Notes under the pieces: model-generated
What the model was told of the DNA's origin: nothing
What the model saw: the letters and a program-made list of their open reading frames with translations, nothing else
The model's database searches: none
Position numbers and translations under genes: made by a program
Shown here: one piece after another, positions 57,730-64,000 of the stretch
Position numbering within the stretch: the first letter of the stretch is position 1
How the letters are laid out: every line of letters starts with the position of its first letter
Source: Gemmobacter fulvus
Lineage (GTDB): Bacteria > Pseudomonadota > Alphaproteobacteria > Rhodobacterales > Rhodobacteraceae
Assembly: GCF_018798885.1 (NCBI RefSeq)
Contig: NZ_CP076361.1
Span: forward strand, 62,001 to 126,000
Reading direction: 5' to 3'
Length of the DNA: 64,000 bases

Positions 57730-60171
57730 ATGGCGGATTTTCCGGGCAGGGCGCGGGTTGTGATCATCGGCGGGGGCGCGGTCGGCGTGTCGGCGCTTTA
57801 CCATCTGGCCAAGGCGGGCTGGACGGACTGTGTGCTGCTGGAAAAGAACGAGCTGACCGCCGGGTCCACCTGGCACGCGGCGGGCAATGTGCCGACCTTC
57901 AGTTCCTCGTGGTCGATCATGAACATGCAGCGCTATTCGGCGCAGCTCTATCGCGGTCTGGGGGCCGAGGTGGATTACCCGATGAACTATCATGTCACCG
58001 GCTCCATCCGGCTGGCGCATAGTGCCGAGCGGTTGCAGGAGTTTCAGCGCGTCGTGGGCATGGGGCGCTATCAGGGCATGGATCTGGCGATCCTGACACC
58101 GGACGAGATTGCGGCGAAATATCCGTTTCTGGCGACCCATGATCTGACCGGAGCGCTGTATGACCCGAATGACGGCGATATTGATCCGGCGCAGCTGACG
58201 CAGGCACTGGCCAAGGGCGCGCGGCAGATGGGCGCGCGGATCGAACGGTTCTGCCCGGCGACCGGCGCGCGGCGCGAGGGTGAGGATTGGGTGATCAGCA
58301 CGCCCAAGGGCGAGATCCGCTGCGACTATGTGGTCAATGCGGCGGGCTATTATGCGCGCGAGGTCGGCAAATGGTTTGGCCGCGATCTGCCGATGATGGT
58401 GATGAGCCATCAATACATGCTGTTTGATACCATTCCCGAACTGGAACAATGGTCGCGCGCCGAGGGGCACAAGCTGCCGCTGCTGCGCGATGTCGACAGC
58501 AGCTATTACCTGCGGCAGGAGAAGAACGGCTTCAACCTTGGCCCCTATGAACGCAACTGCAAGGCGCATTGGGTCACGCCCGATGACCCGTTCCCCGAGG
58601 ACTTCAGCTTTCAGCTGTTCCCCGACGATCTGGAGCGGCTGGAGTGGTATATCGCCGATGCCATGGCGCGGGTGCCGCTGCTGGAAAAGGCGGCGCTGAC
58701 CAAGGTGATCAACGGCCCGATCCCCTATACGCCGGATGGCAATCCGCTGATCGGGCCAATGCCCGGTGTGCCCAATGCCTTTGAGGCCTGCGTGTTCACC
58801 TTTGGCATCTGTCAGGCCGGGGGCGCGGGCAAGGTGCTGGCGGAATGGGTGACCGAAGGGGCGACGGAATGGGATATGTGGTCCTGTGATCCGCGCCGCT
58901 TTACCGGGTTCGAGGATCCCGGCTACTGCGTGGCAAAGGGCATGGAAGTCTATGGGCATGAATATGCCATCCATTTCCCGCATCACAGCTGGCCCGCCGC
59001 GCGTGATCGGAAACTGTCGCCGGTTCATACGGAAACCAAGGCGCTGGGGGCGGTTTACGGCGCCTATAACGGTTGGGAGCGGGCACTGTGGTATGCTCGT
59101 CCGGGCGATGACACCTCGGAGGCGGGCAGCCAGACCTGGCGGCGCGACGGCCCTTGGTTCGGTGCGGTCGCAGAAGAATGTGCGGCGGTGCGCGATGCGG
59201 CGGGTATCCTTGATCTGCCGGGCTTTTCGCGGTTCCGCGTGGCGGGGCCGGGGGTGGCCGACTGGCTGGCGCAGCAGATCACCGGCAAGGTGCCGGGTGT
59301 CGGGCGGCTTGGGCTGGCCTATTTCGCCGATGACAAGGGCCGCATCGTCACCGAAATGTCGGTGGCGCGGCTGGCCGACGATGAAATCTGGCTGATCACG
59401 GCGGCCACCGCCCAGGCGCATGACCGCGAGTGGCTGCAAAAGCATCTGGCACCGGGGCTGGTGCTGACGGATGAAAGCGCCGACTGGTCGACACAGATCC
59501 TGACCGGGCCCGCCAGCCGCGCGATCCTGTCCCAGGTGGCGGAGGCCGATCTGCACCGCCCCTGGCTGACCTGGCAGACCGCGCGTATCGCCGGGGCCGA
59601 GGTGGTGCTGATGCGGGTCAGCTTTGCCGGGGAACTGGGCTGGGAGATCCACAGCCGTCTGGCCGATACGCCGCAGGTCTGGGCGGCGGTGATGGCGGCG
59701 GGGCAGGCGCATGGGTTGAAACCCTTTGGCATGTTCGCGCTGAACGCGCTCAGGGTCGAAAAGGGCTATCGCGCGTGGAAGGGCGATCTGTCGACCGATT
59801 ACACCGTGCTGCAAGGCGGGTTGGAGCGGTTCGTGGACTGGTCGAAACCCGAGTTCCGCGGCAAGGCGGCGCTGGAGGCCGAACAGCAGGTCGGGTCGCC
59901 CAAACGCTTTGTCACGTTGCGGATCGAGGCCGGGGATTTTGATCCGCCCTATATGTCGACGATCTGGTCGGGGGGCACGGTCGTGGGCGAAGTGACTTCG
60001 GCCTATTGGGGCCACCGCGTCGGGGCCTGTATCGGGCTGGGCATGTTGCGCGCTGATCTGGCGGTGCCGGGGGTGGAGGTCGAGGTGGAGGTTTTCGGAG
60101 TCCGGCACCGGGCGGTGGTGCAGGAGGATGCGCCGATGTGGGATCCGGCCAATGCGCGGCTGCGCGCATGA
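57730..60171 (+). CDS. FAD-dependent dimethylglycine/sarcosine-dehydrogenase-like protein with GcvT domain (copy 1)
   Basis: An 813-residue flavoenzyme. The DAO domain (about 8-370) starts with VVIIGGGAVGVSALYHLAK (core IGGGAVG). H49 in STWHAAG is the position that covalently holds FAD in dimethylglycine dehydrogenase. A middle FAO_M stretch is followed by GCV_T (about 430-690) and a C-terminal GcvT_C domain, which transfers the removed methyl as formaldehyde to tetrahydrofolate. The ATG at 57730 has RBS caggggg; an earlier start at 57694 is weaker. Together with the next gene and the MttB-like gene it suggests stepwise demethylation of an N-methylated compound. Confidence 0.9.
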   Translation: MADFPGRARVVIIGGGAVGVSALYHLAKAGWTDCVLLEKNELTAGSTWHAAGNVPTFSSSWSIMNMQRYSAQLYRGLGAEVDYPMNYHVTGSIRLAHSAERLQEFQRVVGMGRYQGMDLAILTPDEIAAKYPFLATHDLTGALYDPNDGDIDPAQLTQALAKGARQMGARIERFCPATGARREGEDWVISTPKGEIRCDYVVNAAGYYAREVGKWFGRDLPMMVMSHQYMLFDTIPELEQWSRAEGHKLPLLRDVDSSYYLRQEKNGFNLGPYERNCKAHWVTPDDPFPEDFSFQLFPDDLERLEWYIADAMARVPLLEKAALTKVINGPIPYTPDGNPLIGPMPGVPNAFEACVFTFGICQAGGAGKVLAEWVTEGATEWDMWSCDPRRFTGFEDPGYCVAKGMEVYGHEYAIHFPHHSWPAARDRKLSPVHTETKALGAVYGAYNGWERALWYARPGDDTSEAGSQTWRRDGPWFGAVAEECAAVRDAAGILDLPGFSRFRVAGPGVADWLAQQITGKVPGVGRLGLAYFADDKGRIVTEMSVARLADDEIWLITAATAQAHDREWLQKHLAPGLVLTDESADWSTQILTGPASRAILSQVAEADLHRPWLTWQTARIAGAEVVLMRVSFAGELGWEIHSRLADTPQVWAAVMAAGQAHGLKPFGMFALNALRVEKGYRAWKGDLSTDYTVLQGGLERFVDWSKPEFRGKAALEAEQQVGSPKRFVTLRIEAGDFDPPYMSTIWSGGTVVGEVTSAYWGHRVGACIGLGMLRADLAVPGVEVEVEVFGVRHRAVVQEDAPMWDPANARLRA

Positions 60172-60247
60172 CAGCGCCAACAGGAAGTGCCGCGCAGTGC
60201 CCTGACCGGGCAGGCGCACAGAAGACTGAACACAAGGACGCAAGATC

Positions 60248-62704
60248 GTGACACCCATTCCACAGACCGCGCGTGCGGTGATCATCGGCGGCGGCATTTC
60301 CGGCTGTTCGGTGGCCTATCACCTCGCCAAGGCCGGCTGGACCGACATCGTGCTGCTGGAGCGGATGAGCCTGACCTCGGGCACCACCTGGCATGCGGCA
60401 GGGCTGATCGGGCAATTGCGCGGCTCGGCCAACATGACCCGGCTGGCGAAATATTCGGCCGATCTTTATGTGAAACTGTCGGCCGAAACCGGGGTGGAAA
60501 CCGGGATGCGGCAGGTCGGCTCCATCTCGGTGGCGCTGACGCAGGAACGGCACGAAGAACTGCTGCGTCAGGCCACGGTGGCGCGCATCTTCAATGTGGA
60601 TGTGAACGAGATTTCCCCCGCCGAGGTGAAGGCGATGTACCCGCATCTGGAAGTGGGGGATGTGGTCGGTGCGGTGCATCTGCCGCTGGACGGGCAATGC
60701 GATCCGGCCAATATCGCCATGGCACTGGCCAAGGGCGCGCGGATGCGCGGCGCGAAGATCATCGAGCGGGTGAAGGTTACCGGTGTGACCGAGGCCGCCA
60801 CTGCGACCGGGCGCCGGGTGACCGGCGTCAACTGGCAGATGGGCGAGGCGCAGGGCCATATCGCGGCGGATGTGGTCATCAACTGCGGTGGCATGTGGGG
60901 GCGCGATCTGGCGGCCGGTTCGGGCGTGACGGTGCCGCTGCATGCCTGCGAGCATTTCTACCTGATCACCGAACCGATTGCGGGTCTGGGCCATCTGCCG
61001 GTGCTGCGGGTGCCGGATGAATGTGCCTATTACAAATCGGACGCGGGCAAGATGATGATCGGCGCGTTTGAACCGAAAGCCAAACCCTGGGGCATGGCGG
61101 GCATCCGCGAGGATTTCGAATTCGACACGCTGCCCGAGGATTGGGACCATTTCCAGCCGATCCTCGAAGATGCAATGCACCGGATGCCGCTGTTCCAGAC
61201 GGCGGGGATTCACACCTTTTTCAACGGGCCGGAAAGCTTTACACCCGATGACCGCTATTATCTGGGCGAAGCACCGGAACTGGGCGGCTATTGGGTGGCG
61301 GCGGGTTACAACTCCATCGGCATCGCCTCGTCGGGTGGGGCGGGCATGGCGCTGGCGCATTGGATCACCGAAGGCGAAGCCCCCTTCGATCTGTGGGAGG
61401 TGGATATCCGCCGCGCGCAGCCGTTCCAGAAAAACCGCCGCTATCTGAAAGAACGGGTGAGCGAAACGCTTGGCCTGCTTTATGCCGATCACTTCCCCTA
61501 CCGGCAGATGGCGACGGCGCGCGGGGTGCGGCGCACGCCGCTGCATGAGCACCTGAAGGCGCGCGGCGCGGTGTTCGGCGAAGTGGCGGGGTGGGAGCGG
61601 GCGAACTGGTTCGCGGAACCGGGGCAGGCGCGGGAGTATCAATACTCCTGGCAGCGGCAGAACTGGTTCGACAATCAGCGCGTCGAACATATGGCGGTGC
61701 GCACCGGAGTCGGCCTGTTCGACATGACCTCGTTCGGCAAGATCCGGGTCGAGGGGCGTGATGCCTGCCGGTTCCTCAATCACCTCTGCGCCAATGAGAT
61801 GGATGTGGCGGTGGGGCGGATCGTCTATACCCAGATGCTCAATGCGCGGGGCGGGATCGAATCCGATCTGACGGTGACGCGGCTGTCGGAAACCGCCTAT
61901 CTGCTGGTGGTGCCGGGGGCGACCTTGCAGCGCGATCTGGCATGGCTGCGCCGCCATCTGGGCGAGGCCTTTGCGGTAATCACCGATGTGACGGCGGCGG
62001 AATCGGTGCTGTGTGTGATGGGGCCGAAGGCGCGCGATCTGCTGATGCGGGTCAGCCCGAATGACTTCAGCAATGCCACGCATCCCTTTGGCACAGCGCG
62101 CGAAATCGAGATCGGCATGGGCCTCGCCCGGGCGCATCGGGTGACCTATGTCGGCGAGCTGGGCTGGGAGCTTTATGTGAGCAGCGACCAGACCGCGCAT
62201 GTGTTCGAGGCGCTGGAGGCGGTGGGGGCCGATCTGGGGCTGAAGCTGTGTGGCCTGCACGCGCTGGATTCCTGCCGCATCGAAAAGGCCTACCGGCATT
62301 TCGGCCATGACATCACCGATGAGGATCATGTTCTGGAAGCGGGCCTCGGCTTTGCCGTGCGCCTGAAGAAACCCGGGTTTCTGGGGCGCGAGGCGGTGCT
62401 GCGCAAGCAGGAGGCGGGGCTCGACCGCCGCATGGTGCAGTTCCGGCTGACCGACCCCGCACCGCTGCTGTTCCACAATGAGGCGATCGTGCGGGATGGC
62501 AGGATCGTCGGGCCGGTGACCAGCGGCAATTACGGTCATTTTCTCGGCGGAGCGATCGGGCTGGGCTATGTGCCGTGCCGGGGCGAGACGGTGCAGGAGG
62601 TGCTGGACGCGCGCTACGAGATCGAAGTGGCCGGGGTGCGCCATGCGGCCATCGCATCCCTGGTGCCGATGTATGATCCGACATCGGAACGTGTGCGCCT
62701 GTGA
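60248..62704 (+). CDS. FAD-dependent dimethylglycine/sarcosine-dehydrogenase-like protein with GcvT domain (copy 2)
   Basis: An 818-residue paralogue of the upstream gene with the same DAO-FAO_M-GCV_T-GcvT_C layout. The dinucleotide motif is VIIGGGISGCSVAYHLAK (core IIGGGISG) and H49 in TTWHAAG is at the FAD-attachment position. The GCV_T part carries ELGWELYVSSDQT (folate-binding region) and GLHALDSCRIEKAYRHFG (core SCRIEKAYRHFG). It starts at GTG 60248 after RBS aagga; no better ATG exists near. It differs from copy 1 in many substrate-domain positions, so the two probably act on successive or different N-methyl substrates. Confidence 0.9.
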   Translation: MTPIPQTARAVIIGGGISGCSVAYHLAKAGWTDIVLLERMSLTSGTTWHAAGLIGQLRGSANMTRLAKYSADLYVKLSAETGVETGMRQVGSISVALTQERHEELLRQATVARIFNVDVNEISPAEVKAMYPHLEVGDVVGAVHLPLDGQCDPANIAMALAKGARMRGAKIIERVKVTGVTEAATATGRRVTGVNWQMGEAQGHIAADVVINCGGMWGRDLAAGSGVTVPLHACEHFYLITEPIAGLGHLPVLRVPDECAYYKSDAGKMMIGAFEPKAKPWGMAGIREDFEFDTLPEDWDHFQPILEDAMHRMPLFQTAGIHTFFNGPESFTPDDRYYLGEAPELGGYWVAAGYNSIGIASSGGAGMALAHWITEGEAPFDLWEVDIRRAQPFQKNRRYLKERVSETLGLLYADHFPYRQMATARGVRRTPLHEHLKARGAVFGEVAGWERANWFAEPGQAREYQYSWQRQNWFDNQRVEHMAVRTGVGLFDMTSFGKIRVEGRDACRFLNHLCANEMDVAVGRIVYTQMLNARGGIESDLTVTRLSETAYLLVVPGATLQRDLAWLRRHLGEAFAVITDVTAAESVLCVMGPKARDLLMRVSPNDFSNATHPFGTAREIEIGMGLARAHRVTYVGELGWELYVSSDQTAHVFEALEAVGADLGLKLCGLHALDSCRIEKAYRHFGHDITDEDHVLEAGLGFAVRLKKPGFLGREAVLRKQEAGLDRRMVQFRLTDPAPLLFHNEAIVRDGRIVGPVTSGNYGHFLGGAIGLGYVPCRGETVQEVLDARYEIEVAGVRHAAIASLVPMYDPTSERVRL

Positions 62705-62762
62705 CAGCCCCCGGAGGCGCTGCCTCCGGACCTCCGGGATATTTATGCCAATGTGAAAGGGC
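62704..62762. repeat. Hairpin-plus-tail repeat, copy 2
   Basis: Arms ccggaggc / gcctccgg with loop gct, then a tail of the form ACCTCCGGGATATTTATGCCAATGTGAAAGGG. It has the same layout as the copy at 55707 but a different stem sequence. It lies between the second dehydrogenase and the MttB-like gene. Confidence 0.6.
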
Positions 62763-62767
62763 ATGAG

Positions 62768-64000
62768 ATGAGCGATATTGGGGATATTTGCGAACCGGCA
62801 CGGGCGCGCCGCACAGGCGGGCGGGCGGCGCGGGTGGCCGAGCGGGCGGCACCGCTGGCCGAGAACTTGCGCCCGGTGCGGCCCGGGATGCCGGGTGGGC
62901 AATACCGGCCTTTGACCGAGGCGGGCATTGCCAGGATTCATGCGCAGGCGCTGGAGGCGCTGGAGGTGATCGGCCTGTCGCAGGCGCCGCCCTCTGGGGT
63001 AGAGATCCTGACCGGCGCAGGCGCGGTGCAGGGCGATGACGGGCGCATCCGCTTTCCGCGCGCGCTGGTCGAGGACATGCTGGCCAAGGCGGCGCGCGAC
63101 ATCACGCTGCATGGGCGGGAGGAAAAATACGACCTGCATCTGAGCGGCAGCAATGTGCATTTCGGCACGGCGGGGGCGGCGGTGCATATCGTGGATCCGG
63201 TCACGCTCGACTATCGCGAGTCGACGGCGCAGGATCTGTATGATGCGGCGCGGCTGGTGCAGAATCTGGACAATGTGCATTTCTTTCAGCGCGCCATGGT
63301 CTGCCGGGACGTGCTGGACAATTACGACATGGATGTGAACACGCTGTATGCCTGTCTGTCGGGCACGAGCAAACATGTCGGCACCTCGTTCAGTGATCCG
63401 AGCCATGTGGCGGGCTGTTTCGAGCTGCTGCATCAGGTGGCGGGCGGCGAGGCGGCCTGGCGGGCGCGGCCCTTTGTCAGCAATTCCAACTGTTTTGTCG
63501 TGCCGCCGATGAAGTTTGCCGAAGAAAGCTGCATCGTCATGGAGGATTGCGTGCGGCGCGGCATGCCGGTGCTGCTGCTGAGTGCCGGGCAGGCGGGGGC
63601 GACGGCCCCGGCCCCGATTGCGCTGGCCATCGTGCAGGCGATGGCGGAATGTCTGGCCGGGGTGGTCTATGTCAATGCGATCCGGCCGGGGGCACCCGCA
63701 ATCTTTGGCACCTGGCCCTTCGTCAGTGACCTGCGCACCGGCGCCATGTCGGGCGGATCGGCGGAACAGGCCCTGCTGACCGCGGGCTGCGCGCAGATGC
63801 ACCGCTTTTATGGCCTGCCCGGCGGGGCTGCCTCGGGCATCAGCGACAGCAAGCTGCCCGATATGCAGGCGGGCTGGGAGCAGGGCATCACCAATGTGCT
63901 CGCGGGCCTGTCGGGCCTGAACATGTGTTACGAGGCGGTGGGCATGCATGCCTCGCTGCTGGGGTTTTGTCTGGAAAGCCTGGTGATGGGGGATGACATT
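62768..64000 (+). CDS. MttB-family (trimethylamine/betaine) methyltransferase, truncated by window end
   Basis: The frame is open from ATG 62768 to the window edge (411 residues visible; the family is about 500). It belongs to the corrinoid-dependent MttB superfamily TIM-barrel methyltransferases. Typical segments are SGSNVHFGTAGAAVHIVDP (core NVHFGTAG), LDNVHFFQRAMVCRDV (core LDNVHFFQR), KHVGTSFSDPSH and GISDSKLPDMQAGWEQG (core SDSKLPDMQAGWE). No in-frame TAG is seen, so it is a non-pyrrolysine member; such MtgB/MtpB-like enzymes demethylate glycine or proline betaine. The start is uncertain because the RBS is weak. No corrinoid protein is visible in the window. Confidence 0.85.
   Translation, partial: MSDIGDICEPARARRTGGRAARVAERAAPLAENLRPVRPGMPGGQYRPLTEAGIARIHAQALEALEVIGLSQAPPSGVEILTGAGAVQGDDGRIRFPRALVEDMLAKAARDITLHGREEKYDLHLSGSNVHFGTAGAAVHIVDPVTLDYRESTAQDLYDAARLVQNLDNVHFFQRAMVCRDVLDNYDMDVNTLYACLSGTSKHVGTSFSDPSHVAGCFELLHQVAGGEAAWRARPFVSNSNCFVVPPMKFAEESCIVMEDCVRRGMPVLLLSAGQAGATAPAPIALAIVQAMAECLAGVVYVNAIRPGAPAIFGTWPFVSDLRTGAMSGGSAEQALLTAGCAQMHRFYGLPGGAASGISDSKLPDMQAGWEQGITNVLAGLSGLNMCYEAVGMHASLLGFCLESLVMGDDI

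Noticed and set aside
59912-63949. A 1345-codon open frame on the minus strand opposite the second dehydrogenase and mttB
   Set aside because: High GC with strong third-position bias in the plus-strand genes removes stops from antisense frames. The translation is rich in His, Arg, Gln and Pro, has no domain, and both sense genes are clear family members.
62768-64000. Pyrrolysine-containing trimethylamine methyltransferase
   Set aside because: No in-frame TAG is seen in the visible 411 codons and no pyl genes are in the window. The non-pyrrolysine MttB superfamily explains the sequence.

Overview
The window reads as chromosomal DNA of an alphaproteobacterium of the Rhodobacteraceae/Paracoccaceae type (Rhodobacter, Gemmobacter or Tabrizicola-like). 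This is inferred from the high GC content, densely packed genes with many ATGA/TGATG overlaps, a CckA-type cell-cycle kinase, an aglR/aglEFGAK alpha-glucoside locus, a SqrR-like ArsR regulator, a PAS_5-type protein, and paired FAD/GcvT dehydrogenases beside an MttB-family methyltransferase. I saw no rRNA, tRNA, CRISPR array, insertion sequence or prophage.

Layout, left to right. 1-3028: end of a glycogen operon (3' part of glgX, then pgm). 3126-7174: LuxR-type response regulator, FIST-domain protein and hybrid histidine kinase, a combination resembling NosP/NahK signalling. 7254-11532: coxG-S-L-M molybdenum hydroxylase operon of the form II type, closed by a terminator. 11585-21521: glucoside locus, with glk, a GH1 beta-glucosidase and a LacI regulator on the minus strand, divergent from aglE-F-G-A-K (ABC importer plus GH13 alpha-glucosidase). 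21538-25059: a LysR/phytanoyl-dioxygenase divergent pair, a TehA/SLAC1-like channel and a glutamine-amidotransferase-like protein. 25215-30334: housekeeping genes guaB, an RsmB-type rRNA methyltransferase and cckA.

30328-38248: a peptide-type ABC importer without ATPase genes (minus strand), faced by a plus-strand ArgE-like deacylase, an FAD amino-acid oxidase and an M20 amidohydrolase, together suggesting uptake and deacylation of N-acylated amino acids or peptides. 38352-38519: a 55-residue basic protein. 38572-43387: an AraC regulator divergent from an acyl-CoA synthetase, an HSD10-type 3-hydroxyacyl-CoA dehydrogenase and a thiolase, consistent with oxidation of short or branched acyl chains. 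43384-48290 (minus strand): a CRTAC1/ASPIC FG-GAP protein coupled to a vanadium-haloperoxidase/PAP2-family enzyme, then a 615-residue PPC/RTX secreted protein. 48537-49467: SqrR-like regulator and flavin reductase. 49634-52714: CorA-type transporter, phnM and a PHP-domain hydrolase. 52705-55701: PAS_5 protein, yicC, gmk and a gamma-carbonic-anhydrase-like protein.

55702-56758 is a decayed stretch holding the remains of a urocanate hydratase gene (hutU pseudogene, minus strand). 56759-64000: a LysR regulator divergent from two tandem dimethylglycine/sarcosine-dehydrogenase-like flavoenzymes, followed by an MttB-family methyltransferase running off the right edge. This is a methylated-amine or betaine demethylation locus feeding C1 units to tetrahydrofolate. 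A hairpin-plus-tail repeat occurs twice, after the gamma-CA gene and between the second dehydrogenase and mttB.
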